Shown one piece after another: positions 5,303 to 11,443 of a DNA stretch of 11,443 nt. The DNA is from Phycisphaeraceae bacterium (GTDB taxonomy: Bacteria; Planctomycetota; Phycisphaerae; Phycisphaerales; Phycisphaeraceae). The notes under the pieces were generated by a model that made no database searches, was not told the origin of the DNA, and saw nothing but the letters and a program-made list of their open reading frames with translations. Numbering within the stretch: position 1 is the stretch's first letter; each line of letters opens with the position of its first letter. Position numbers and translations under genes: made by a program. Location: positions 1-11,443 of the forward strand of contig JADZET010000249.1 of the NCBI GenBank assembly GCA_020850375.1, read 5' to 3'.

Positions 5303-7519
5303 TCAGAAGACTGTGATTTCGGTGTCCCCGGTCGAGGGCGGCCCGACCGGGTTCTTGTTCGTGCCGGGTCCGCCGCCGCCGTCTCCGGTGCCACTGATCC
5401 CGCCCGGCACGCTCTTTCGCATCGCATCGCCGGACAGGATCGTGTCTGAGCCGCCCGGATAGCCGGTGAAGAACGGGCCCGGGAAGTCGCTCGCGGCGTT
5501 GAGGTAGTGCCACTGCCCGTAGGCCGAGCCGGCAAGCGTGGTTCCGCCGTCGTCGATGCCGCTCGGAGGCGGAGGCGGAGGCGGCGGGGGTGGTGGAGGC
5601 GGCGGCGGGGGTGGCGACGCTCCGCCGCCGGGCCCGCCGCTCCCGGTGCCGCCACCCGAAGGCCCATCGGGCGGGGTGGTGCTGGCCGGTGGCGTGCAGA
5701 TCGACGCTGGGGACGGGCGGCTGACCCAGCCGGAAGCGATCGACCTCGCGGCCTCTCCCAGCGTCAGCTCCACGCGCTCGAGGACGAGCCTACCAGCCGC
5801 GGACGCGACCTCGAGCGCCATCGTGATGAACGGGGCGCGGGCGCGGGCCGACGATGGAAACTGCCGCACCGACACCGTTTCCTGCCAGAGCTGGCGGCGC
5901 ACGTCTGGGTCGAAGGCGTCCTCCGCCGTCGCGCCCCCGTAGAGCCTCATGGTCGCCTCGGACGAGTTGGCCCCGAGCTGCACGTGCGGCCTGGACACGA
6001 TCACGTCGTTGTCCATCGAGGGCTCGTCGATGAGTTGCATCGTGATGAGGCTTTCGACCGGCTCGCCAAGGTCGCTGGTGGCGCTCTCCGAGAACCGGAC
6101 AAGCCTGCCGTCGTGCGTTCCGATGATCGGGACGCCGCGAACAAGCCCGGCCGCCGTCACGCGGAATGGAAGCGTGATCGGGTAGTACCCCGGCGCACCG
6201 CGCCGGTACTTTCCCGTGGCCTCGTGGTAGATCAGGTGAACGCTGGTGTCCGCCGATCCGTCGTCAATGAACACATGGAGCCACTGGCGGGCCGGGTCGC
6301 GGATCAGCACCACGTCGCGGCCGGATTGCGCGTCGGACGGGTAGGTCAGGTACTCGTCCAGCACGTTCTCGTTCAGTTTGACGGGCGACCCGGCCAGGCC
6401 GATGTAGTAGAGCCCGTGCATCGAGTGCATGAGGACGGCCTGCCCACCGTTGGGCGACGTGATCCTCAGAGCCGAATCCGGCCCGCTCGGGCCCACCGTT
6501 CGGTCGATGGTCTCGATCGAGTCCGTGGCCAGGTACGGATTCCCCAGCATGAAGTTGAGCGAGTTTGTGCAGCCGATGAACAGGGATGAGTTTGTGCCGC
6601 TCGCCAGGCACCTGATCGGGTCGCCGACCGTCACGTTGTTGCCCACGCCGGTGACGTATGGAGACCCGGCGAGCTGCACCGCTGGAACCTCGATGTCCAT
6701 CGGGTCATTCAGGCGGGTGCCGTAGATCGTCAGCGACTCTTCCGGCATCCCCGCGAAGACCAGCCCGCCCAGGTGCTCAACAACCATCGTGGCCGTCGTG
6801 GTCCCCGGGGCCGTCTGACCGGGCAGCGCCCCCACCGTCGGGGTGTAGTTGCCCACCGTGTTGTCGATGGCGTCGTAGACCTTTGCCAGCCCCCCGCCGA
6901 TGAGGTACATATCGCCGAGCAGGGCGGCACCGGAGACGCTTCCGACCCGCGGGAAAACGTCCTCAGCGACCAGCTCCCACTGGCCCTCCCGCAGCGAGCG
7001 GTACAGCGCCCCGCCGATGACCGTGACGCCAACCTCGTCCAGCGTGAGAATCCGGTCCTCGACGGTGCCGACCTGCCAGTAGGACACCACCGCGCCGTCA
7101 ACTGCCGACACCACCCCGGCCCTTCCCGAGTAGGAGCGGAGCGACGTGGAGGTGTGCTCGCACTCCACCTCGTCGTCATCGGTCTGGCCGACGTAGGCCG
7201 TGATCGTGTCCCCGTTGATCCGCACCCGAAGCCGGATTGGGTTGCCGGCGCTGATCCCGTGCGGTATCGCGGCGTGCGTTGTCACCAGGGCCCCGAACGC
7301 CACCTCGAGGATCACAAGGTCCGCGCCCTCGATCCCGCACCAGAACCCCGTTGCGCCGTCGGCAGACGGCCGCACCGCGATCTTGACGTTGCCGGCCGTG
7401 CTGGTCAGGCCGGCGATGAACTCGGGCCGCAACGGCGCATCGGTGGTGATCTCCCAGAACTCCGTGCTGGTGCCGGAGTGTGTGAGTGCCCCCGTGGTGC
7501 TGTTGCGGGTCCATGCCAT
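5303..7519 (-). CDS. LamG-like + nozzle/stabilisation-type beta-propeller fusion with a 17-proline linker, 738 aa
   Basis: The start ATG 7519 shares its A with the upstream TGA (TGATG); an in-frame extension to 7591 only overlaps the preceding gene. Residues about 1-155 look like a LamG/concanavalin A-type sandwich (VKIAVRPSADGATGFWCGI, IRLRVRINGDTITAYVGQ). Residues about 160-590 resemble the beta-propeller of podovirus tail nozzle / packaged-DNA stabilisation proteins (T7 gp12 or P22 gp10 type): LGDMYLIGGGLAKVYDA, GLVFAGMPEESLTIYGTRLNDPMDIE, WLHVFIDDGSADTSVHLIYH and IIGTHDGRLVRFSE. A Gly/Pro/Ser linker follows, with 17 consecutive prolines at 636-652, then about 85 mostly Gly-rich residues. 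A nozzle would close the portal channel and start DNA release. The nozzle assignment comes from pattern resemblance and operon context. A host-binding propeller not at the portal is the alternative. Confidence 0.93.
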   Translation of the reverse strand: MAWTRNSTTGALTHSGTSTEFWEITTDAPLRPEFIAGLTSTAGNVKIAVRPSADGATGFWCGIEGADLVILEVAFGALVTTHAAIPHGISAGNPIRLRVRINGDTITAYVGQTDDDEVECEHTSTSLRSYSGRAGVVSAVDGAVVSYWQVGTVEDRILTLDEVGVTVIGGALYRSLREGQWELVAEDVFPRVGSVSGAALLGDMYLIGGGLAKVYDAIDNTVGNYTPTVGALPGQTAPGTTTATMVVEHLGGLVFAGMPEESLTIYGTRLNDPMDIEVPAVQLAGSPYVTGVGNNVTVGDPIRCLASGTNSSLFIGCTNSLNFMLGNPYLATDSIETIDRTVGPSGPDSALRITSPNGGQAVLMHSMHGLYYIGLAGSPVKLNENVLDEYLTYPSDAQSGRDVVLIRDPARQWLHVFIDDGSADTSVHLIYHEATGKYRRGAPGYYPITLPFRVTAAGLVRGVPIIGTHDGRLVRFSESATSDLGEPVESLITMQLIDEPSMDNDVIVSRPHVQLGANSSEATMRLYGGATAEDAFDPDVRRQLWQETVSVRQFPSSARARAPFITMALEVASAAGRLVLERVELTLGEAARSIASGWVSRPSPASICTPPASTTPPDGPSGGGTGSGGPGGGASPPPPPPPPPPPPPPPPPSGIDDGGTTLAGSAYGQWHYLNAASDFPGPFFTGYPGGSDTILSGDAMRKSVPGGISGTGDGGGGPGTNKNPVGPPSTGDTEITVF
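5564..5614 (-). repeat. Proline-codon run (17 Pro) inside the 738-aa gene
   Basis: Seventeen consecutive CCN codons (mixed CCA, CCC, CCG, CCT) encode residues 636-652. The reading frame stays open on both sides. Mixed third positions argue against a recent perfect trinucleotide expansion or a simple sequencing artefact. In bacteria such runs need elongation factor P to be translated efficiently. Confidence 0.95.
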
Positions 7520-7908
7520 CAGCGATCCGTGCGTCTTTCCGCTGTCTCTCTTTGGGATGGATCGCGGCCCTCGATGCGGCTCCAGAGCCACGACCCGGCC
7601 GCGGCGAGCATCGAGCCGATGAATGTCACGATCATGGCTACCGCCGTCTTGCTCAGTCGTTCGTGCCGCCGGTCGATGGACTTGACTTTGGCCTCAAGGT
7701 CGCGCGTCCGGATCGGGAGCGTTGCTTCCGGCGACGTTGGGTTGATGAGGTGGTGTTCAAGCACCCGCAAACGTCCGCTGGCCTCGTCGAGCTTGCGCGA
7801 CGTGTCCTCGTGGTTGGTCTGGATCATCCTCGCAAGGTCGGCGTTGGATGGGTCTTCTGTTCTTGGGCTCGACATCTGGAACTCCTGTAGTGGGCCGATG
7901 CGGGTCAT
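7519..7908 (-). CDS. XhlA/holin-like coiled-coil membrane protein, 129 aa (or 118 aa from an internal start)
   Basis: Two in-frame starts are credible. ATG 7908 has GGGAGGT five bases upstream (long form, 129 aa). ATG 7875 has AGGAG six bases upstream (short form, 118 aa, starting MSSPRTEDPS). In short-form numbering, residues 12-75 are charged and helix-prone (ADLARMIQTNHEDTSRKLDE, RDLEAKVKSIDRRHERLS). Residues 77-97 form one hydrophobic segment (TAVAMIVTFIGSMLAAAGSWLW), and an Arg/Glu-rich tail follows. A coiled coil followed by one near-C-terminal membrane helix is the layout of XhlA-type haemolysin/holin-associated proteins and of some phage lysis accessory proteins. The gene is 15 bases after another membrane-protein gene and its stop overlaps the next start. 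A lysis or membrane-anchoring role is inferred from topology only. Confidence 0.85.
   Translation of the reverse strand: MTRIGPLQEFQMSSPRTEDPSNADLARMIQTNHEDTSRKLDEASGRLRVLEHHLINPTSPEATLPIRTRDLEAKVKSIDRRHERLSKTAVAMIVTFIGSMLAAAGSWLWSRIEGRDPSQRETAERRTDR
7882..7886 (-). promoter_or_regulatory. Internal ribosome-binding site for the short form (ATG 7875)
   Basis: AGGAG lies six bases before the in-frame ATG at 7875 inside the coding region of the long form. Good spacing and strength make independent initiation plausible. Confidence 0.55.
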
Positions 7909-7912
7909 GTAG

Positions 7913-7919
7913 ACCTCCC
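7913..7919 (-). promoter_or_regulatory. Ribosome-binding site for the long form (ATG 7908)
   Basis: GGGAGGT ends four bases before ATG 7908 (five bases from its GGGAGG core). It lies in the 15-base gap after the TAA of the membrane protein at 7924. Sequence and spacing are as good as those of the downstream site. Confidence 0.6.
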
Positions 7920-7923
7920 GGCG

Positions 7924-8724
7924 TTACTTCCCAAACGCCTGCCGCTCGGCGAGTTTCTTCTTGATGGGGTCACGCACCAGCCGGACAAACGCCTTGGTCG
8001 CCTCGGTCTGAATCTGCTCGGCGGCACGCTCGATCGCCGCGTTGTCGTTCGGGTCCGACTTCTTGAACGCCTCGGCGGTCAGGACCAGCTCCTTGCCGGT
8101 CCTCCACTGACGCCAGACCGCGTAGGCCGTCGCCATCGCCAGCAGCACCAGCATTCCGACCGCGAGCCACTTGGCCCACGCGAGCAGATACGTCGCCCCG
8201 ATGCACGCCGCGACCACGGCGCCGCATGTGATCGCCAGGGGCATGTTCCGCAGCCACAGGACGGCCGCGACGGCCCCGAGCAGGGCCAGACCAGCCATCA
8301 CGCCGAACACCCACCGGAAGATGCCGGTGCGCTCTCGCTCCGCCTGCTCCTTGGCCTTCCGAAGAGACTCGGCCAGACTGGCGTTCTCCTTGCGGAGCTG
8401 GTTCACGTCCTTTACGGCGAGTGCCAGGTCAGCCTGATACTGCCTCAGCCGGGCCGTCTCCGTGCCGATCCTGTCGCTCTCGGGCTGGACCTGCGGGGCC
8501 TTTGCCACCGCGTCCTCACGCGCCACGTCGATCTTCGCCGCAGAGTCGCCGATCCCGTCGGCAACGGTCGTCACCGCCGCCCCGGTGTCCGGCCCGTGAT
8601 CCGCCAGCGCCCGCTTCGAGCACCCGAGGATGAAGAACACCGCCACCAGCGCGAACACGGCCAGCACGGCGGCGCACAGGCTCTCGGCGTTGATGAACTT
8701 TCTGAATGGCTCCGCGTTGGTCAT
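7924..8724 (-). CDS. Coiled-coil protein with four hydrophobic segments and a lipobox-like cysteine, 266 aa
   Basis: ATG 8724 is preferred because AGAAGGGA lies eight bases before it. An in-frame ATG at 8742 forms an ATGA overlap with the upstream stop but has a weak Shine-Dalgarno and would add six residues. Residues 15-34 are hydrophobic and end at a Cys (FFILGC35), resembling but not perfectly matching a lipoprotein box, since Leu sits at -2. Residues 85-133 are heptad-rich and highly charged (LAVKDVNQLRKENASLAES), a likely coiled coil. Three more hydrophobic helices follow at about 136-158, 162-183 and 186-204. The C-terminal 60 residues are charged and helical. I do not recognise the family. 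It lies directly before the holin-like gene, so the pair may act at the inner membrane in lysis, or in DNA entry. It might also be a structural membrane protein. Confidence 0.88.
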   Translation of the reverse strand: MTNAEPFRKFINAESLCAAVLAVFALVAVFFILGCSKRALADHGPDTGAAVTTVADGIGDSAAKIDVAREDAVAKAPQVQPESDRIGTETARLRQYQADLALAVKDVNQLRKENASLAESLRKAKEQAERERTGIFRWVFGVMAGLALLGAVAAVLWLRNMPLAITCGAVVAACIGATYLLAWAKWLAVGMLVLLAMATAYAVWRQWRTGKELVLTAEAFKKSDPNDNAAIERAAEQIQTEATKAFVRLVRDPIKKKLAERQAFGK

Positions 8725-8738
8725 GGTCTGGTCCCTTC

Positions 8739-10616
8739 TCATGTGTCGTACCTGCACGGGTTGAGCGAGATGAGCGACTGCCCGAGCGAGTTGACCGACA
8801 CGGCGTAACAGCCGGTCGTGATGCTCTCGCTGAGAATCCCGTTGTAGTTGATGGTGTCGGTGAGGTCGAAGTGCCTCAGCACAAGCCCGGTCGCGCCGTC
8901 CACCGTCAGCATCTCGGCCTTCGGCGAGTTGGTGGTGCCGTCCGGCATCTCCCACCCAGCGGTGCGGGACATCCCCACCACAAGGTTTCCGGTCGTCGGG
9001 TCCACCGCGAGCGCGTTCTGCTGCACGATGCCCTTGGTGTCCAGCGTCCAGAGCAGGTCGCCGTTGTCGGCGTCCATGCAGTAGACGTTGGCGCCGGCGC
9101 CCGCAAGCGACGGGCGACGCCCGGCAAAGAACACCCTCCGATTCGTCGTGTCCAGCGCGACCGCCCACACGCTCGGCTCGTTGTCGGTGTCGTGCGGGTT
9201 GCGAACCCCGCCGCTGATCGCCGGGATGTCGTTCTGGTAGGTGTTCGACCCGTGCGAGAACGCGCGACGCAGGGACCGCCCGCTGTCCCGCTCCCACCCG
9301 CCGGAATCGACAGAGAGCCCGTATCGCACCGGAACGCTCGGGCTCATGTACGTCGGGGCGCCGACCTCGAACGCCCGCGTCAACACGGCCTTGCAGCACG
9401 TGATGTACGGGGCCTGTCCGTCGGGGCGCTGGTCCGACTGATTGCCGTCGTAGCCGAACCCCTGGTTGGTCCGTGCGACGTAGACGGCGATCCTCCCGTC
9501 CGCGTCTATCTCGGCGGCGATCGAGTACGCCAGGCACCCGCGGGGCCGGGCGAACGACCACTCGGCGAACCGGAACGTCAGGTGGTCCTCGTACCCGTCG
9601 TCACCGCTCTGCGTGCCCTGGGGCATGTAGAGGCTGGTCAATGGCGTTCCGCCGCCGGCGACCGGGGTACGGGCCGCGAAATTGGTGTAGTTGAGCCTGA
9701 GCTTGCGGACATGGCAGCGGTAGAACTCGCCGTATCGCTCCTCCGGCGCCCCGCCGCTGTCGGCTTCGATCGGGCCGTCGGTCGAGACGTGCCCGGTGCT
9801 GAGCACGAGCAGGAAGTCCTCTCCGCCCTTGGTGACGCCGGCGAACCCCTGAACCTCCTCGGAGAACGGCACCGTGTACCTGGCGATGTAGGCCAGCGTG
9901 TCGGCGCGGAAGACGTAGACGTACCTGGAGACGGCGACGAAGAGGTAGGTGCCGTAGCAGAGGATTTGGTTTGGGAACAGGTCAACCTGCCCGCTCCCGG
10001 GCATGGATGGGTAGGTGCCGGCCGCGTAGGCGGTGTCGGTGTCGAGCGCGTACGTCTGGTGCGTTGCGGCGCCCGTGACCGTGTTGTACCTGGTGATGCC
10101 GACGACCACGACGTCCTGATTGCTCGCGGCCGTATCCCTGGCGATCGTGGCGGAGAACGCGATGGTGGGATCGAGGAAGTCCCACGAGTTGTAGAAGCCG
10201 CCCCAGCCACCGAACCCGGAGGCCGGGGCCGCGACCGCCCACCCCGTCCCCCTTGTGTCGTGGATGCGGTTTCGGACGCTTCCGTCTGGCTCCAGCACCA
10301 CGGCCTGCCCGCGGAACGACCCCGCGTTGCGGGATTCCCCGGAGCTGTCCGTGTCGATCCCTACTACGTTGGTCCCGCTCGCGCCTGAGGCCCGCGAGAT
10401 TGACCCGATGAACTGGACCGGCCCCATGAACCGAGCCCCAGAGAACTCCGGGGCGGCCTTCGCCCGCGTGGCTATCCGACCAACGCCGGTCGGCCCGTCT
10501 TCGGGCACGACGTTCCTCAGACCGTCCGGGACCGTGACGAGGCCCGGCTGGTCGATTCGGGGCGTCCCATCAGAGACGCCCAGGAGAGGGGGTTGGAGCT
10601 TGACTCGATCTTCCAC
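8739..10616 (-). CDS. Beta-propeller virion protein with PQQ-like repeats, 625 aa (GTG start)
   Basis: The frame opens at GTG 10616, 24 bases after the previous stop, with only a weak AAGG about eight bases upstream. The next in-frame ATG is at residue 64, which would cut the conserved-looking N-terminus. Residues 28-52 (VPDGLRNVVPEDGPTGVGR) resemble a segment I associate with the N-termini of phage nozzle/propeller proteins ('LRN..P..P.TG..R..R'). The rest is beta-propeller-like: YLFVAVSRYVYVFRADTLAYI (224-244) and, near the C-terminus, PQQ-type blades such as VYCMDADNGDLLWTLDT (511-527), ALAVDPTTGNLVVG (535-548) and MLTVDGATGLVLRHFDL (569-585). No signal peptide or membrane helix is present. 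It is probably an intracellularly made virion component, perhaps a tail or adsorption protein, not a quinoprotein enzyme. Confidence 0.93.
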   Translation of the reverse strand: MEDRVKLQPPLLGVSDGTPRIDQPGLVTVPDGLRNVVPEDGPTGVGRIATRAKAAPEFSGARFMGPVQFIGSISRASGASGTNVVGIDTDSSGESRNAGSFRGQAVVLEPDGSVRNRIHDTRGTGWAVAAPASGFGGWGGFYNSWDFLDPTIAFSATIARDTAASNQDVVVVGITRYNTVTGAATHQTYALDTDTAYAAGTYPSMPGSGQVDLFPNQILCYGTYLFVAVSRYVYVFRADTLAYIARYTVPFSEEVQGFAGVTKGGEDFLLVLSTGHVSTDGPIEADSGGAPEERYGEFYRCHVRKLRLNYTNFAARTPVAGGGTPLTSLYMPQGTQSGDDGYEDHLTFRFAEWSFARPRGCLAYSIAAEIDADGRIAVYVARTNQGFGYDGNQSDQRPDGQAPYITCCKAVLTRAFEVGAPTYMSPSVPVRYGLSVDSGGWERDSGRSLRRAFSHGSNTYQNDIPAISGGVRNPHDTDNEPSVWAVALDTTNRRVFFAGRRPSLAGAGANVYCMDADNGDLLWTLDTKGIVQQNALAVDPTTGNLVVGMSRTAGWEMPDGTTNSPKAEMLTVDGATGLVLRHFDLTDTINYNGILSESITTGCYAVSVNSLGQSLISLNPCRYDT

Positions 10617-10640
10617 ATTTCGGGCCTTGGTCTACGTGGC

Positions 10641-11375
10641 TCAGGCGGAGCGCAGGGCACGGTCGCGCAGGAACCGCTCAACGGGGGTCATGTGGCGGCT
10701 GTAGAGCAGCTCGAAGCCGCACGCCTCGATGTAGAGGTCGGTGCCGACCGTCTCATTGGGCGCCAGCGAGATCGTGAGGGCGGCGCCCTGCCGGAGTGCC
10801 GCGAGCTGGGCCGAGCTCATGCCCGCCGAGAGATCGGCAATGAACGTGCGGAACTTCTCCTCAGAGCCAGCCGCGGCCTTTGCCGGCAGGACCGCGCTGC
10901 CCGCCAGGTCGGTGAACACCGCCGTGGTCGTCAGGGCGTTCATGGCGGTGTCACCGTCGGACTCAACGCCCGCGTCGGTGATCGAGGGGTTGTGCCACGC
11001 CATCGTCGCGTTGAGCGCGAGATCGTCGTTGTCGGTGGCCGAGCCGGTGCCGTCGAGCTTGCGGATTCGCGCCACGAGGAACAGCGCCGACCGCTCGCCC
11101 GTGATGCCGGAGTCTCGCCGGAAGTCGGACGGGACGGCGAGCCCGAGAACCGCCGCCTGTGTGGCATCGGCGGTGTCGTCCCACTGGAGGCAGAGCTGGG
11201 TTGTGGACGCGAACGCGAGCCCCACCTTGCCGCTGGCGACGACGGGCATGTTGCCCAGCGTGCCGTTGTCGTTGTGGACGAAATCGCCGATCGAGATGGG
11301 CTGGCGTCCGAGAAAGCCCTTCTCCCCGCGGTACTGGTTGCGTGCCCAGGCATCAAACTGATTGCGTTCGGACAT
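10641..11375 (-). CDS. Hypothetical beta-rich virion structural protein, 244 aa
   Basis: ATG 11375 follows GAGGAG with six bases between. That site overlaps the TGA of the preceding gene at 11388-11386. No membrane segment or signal peptide is seen. Most of the chain alternates strand-like segments, for example ALFLVARIRKLDGTG (97-111), TDLYIEACGFELLYSRHMTP (212-231) and ALTISLAPNE (199-208). The C-terminus ends in a short basic helix (VERFLRDRALRSA). The early SIGDFVHNDNGTLG and the final strand before the basic helix suggest a compact virion protein that contacts another structural protein through its C-terminus. I do not recognise a named family. Head decoration, connector-associated or tail accessory protein are all possible from its place before the propeller gene. 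Confidence 0.9.
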   Translation of the reverse strand: MSERNQFDAWARNQYRGEKGFLGRQPISIGDFVHNDNGTLGNMPVVASGKVGLAFASTTQLCLQWDDTADATQAAVLGLAVPSDFRRDSGITGERSALFLVARIRKLDGTGSATDNDDLALNATMAWHNPSITDAGVESDGDTAMNALTTTAVFTDLAGSAVLPAKAAAGSEEKFRTFIADLSAGMSSAQLAALRQGAALTISLAPNETVGTDLYIEACGFELLYSRHMTPVERFLRDRALRSA

Positions 11376-11385
11376 GGCTTGCTCC

Positions 11386-11443
11386 TCACCCGAAGGTGGT
11401 CACGGACAGGATGGTTTCGTTCGTGGTCAGGTCGATGAGCTCG
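11386..11443 (-). CDS. C-terminal end of an unidentified upstream gene (partial)
   Basis: One frame is open from the right edge to a TGA at 11388-11386, encoding the last 18 residues, ELIDLTTNETILSVTTFG. Its stop overlaps the ribosome-binding site of the 244-aa gene (TGAGGAG), the same tight junction seen elsewhere in this operon, which supports it being a real gene end. The visible piece is too short for any functional assignment. Confidence 0.7.
   Translation of the reverse strand, partial: ELIDLTTNETILSVTTFG

Noticed and set aside
5564..5640. GGN-rich tract as a possible tandem DNA repeat or structural element
   Set aside because: It is fully explained as coding sequence for a proline/glycine linker with mixed third positions. 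No regular repeat unit longer than three to six bases persists.
5293..5667. N-terminal extension of the 141-aa protein to 5667
   Set aside because: It overlaps the end of the 738-aa gene and reads through its Gly/Pro region in another frame as low-complexity Arg/Ala sequence. ATG 5292 has a good Shine-Dalgarno.
4225..8000. Several plus-strand frames of 300 to 380 codons opposite the hydrolase-like and nozzle-like genes
   Set aside because: All are antisense to well-supported minus-strand genes, have no convincing Shine-Dalgarno context, and encode Arg/His/Val-rich sequences without motifs.
7924..9561. A 545-aa version of the membrane protein starting at 9561
   Set aside because: The added 279 codons overlap the propeller gene in another frame and are Arg/Gly-rich nonsense. 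The ATG at 8724 has a good ribosome-binding site.
8706..10388. 560-codon open frame on the plus strand
   Set aside because: It lies antisense to the 625-aa propeller gene and part of the membrane gene, is rich in Arg, Val, Gly and Pro with no recognisable domain, and is the expected shadow of a GC-rich coding strand.
1..11443. Search for promoters, terminators, tRNAs, CRISPR arrays, attachment sites or mobile elements
   Set aside because: Gaps between genes are at most a few tens of bases apart from the 104-base gap holding the micro-ORF. I saw no hairpin followed by a T-run, no repeat-spacer pattern, no cloverleaf-like sequence and no transposase.

Overview
This window is a densely packed block of virion structural genes from a tailed bacteriophage or prophage. 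Every credible gene lies on the minus strand, so transcription runs from high to low coordinates. The DNA is GC-rich (roughly two thirds by eye) and codon third positions are mostly G or C. That makes long antisense shadow ORFs common and suggests a high-GC bacterial host. The host taxon cannot be named from the sequence. No integrase, repressor, replication gene, terminase, portal, tRNA, CRISPR array or insertion sequence is visible, so phage versus prophage is open.

Layout in transcription order. (1) The last 18 codons of an unidentified gene (11443-11386). (2) A 244-aa probable beta-rich virion protein (11375-10641). (3) A 625-aa beta-propeller protein with PQQ-like repeats, starting at GTG (10616-8739). 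(4) Two consecutive membrane genes: a coiled-coil protein with four hydrophobic segments (8724-7924) and an XhlA/holin-like coiled-coil protein with one hydrophobic segment near its C-terminus and two start codons, each with its own Shine-Dalgarno (7908-7519). (5) A 738-aa protein combining a LamG-like N-terminus, a nozzle/stabilisation-protein-like propeller and a run of 17 prolines (7519-5303). (6) A 141-aa beta protein (5292-4867). (7) A 469-aa protein that looks like a TIM barrel plus an Ig-like domain, possibly a virion glycosidase (4863-3454). (8) A 109-aa small phage protein of a recurrent type, starting at TTG (3445-3116). (9) A 362-aa tail fibre with two HTH(A/S) motifs and a lectin-like C-terminus (3116-2028). 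(10) A 27-aa acidic micro-ORF (2017-1934). (11) A 404-aa internal/ejection-like protein (1923-709). (12) A 175-aa beta-rich protein (696-169). (13) The first 47 codons of another glycine/alanine/glutamine-rich protein (142 to the left edge).

The nozzle-like protein, the ejection-like protein and the tail fibre together suggest a short-tailed (podovirus-like) virion, with adsorption, host-surface digestion and DNA-ejection functions encoded side by side. A possible lysis or membrane cassette sits inside the tail module. Junctions are very tight: TGATG overlaps at 7519 and 3116, gaps of 3 to 26 bases elsewhere, and several stop codons that form part of the next gene's ribosome-binding site. One polycistronic message with translational coupling is the simplest reading. 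No promoter or terminator is visible in the window. Nothing here is clearly a wholly new system. The most unusual points are the fused nozzle-like protein with its proline run, the micro-ORF, the dual-start holin-like gene, the four-hydrophobic-segment membrane protein and the divergent hydrolase-like protein.
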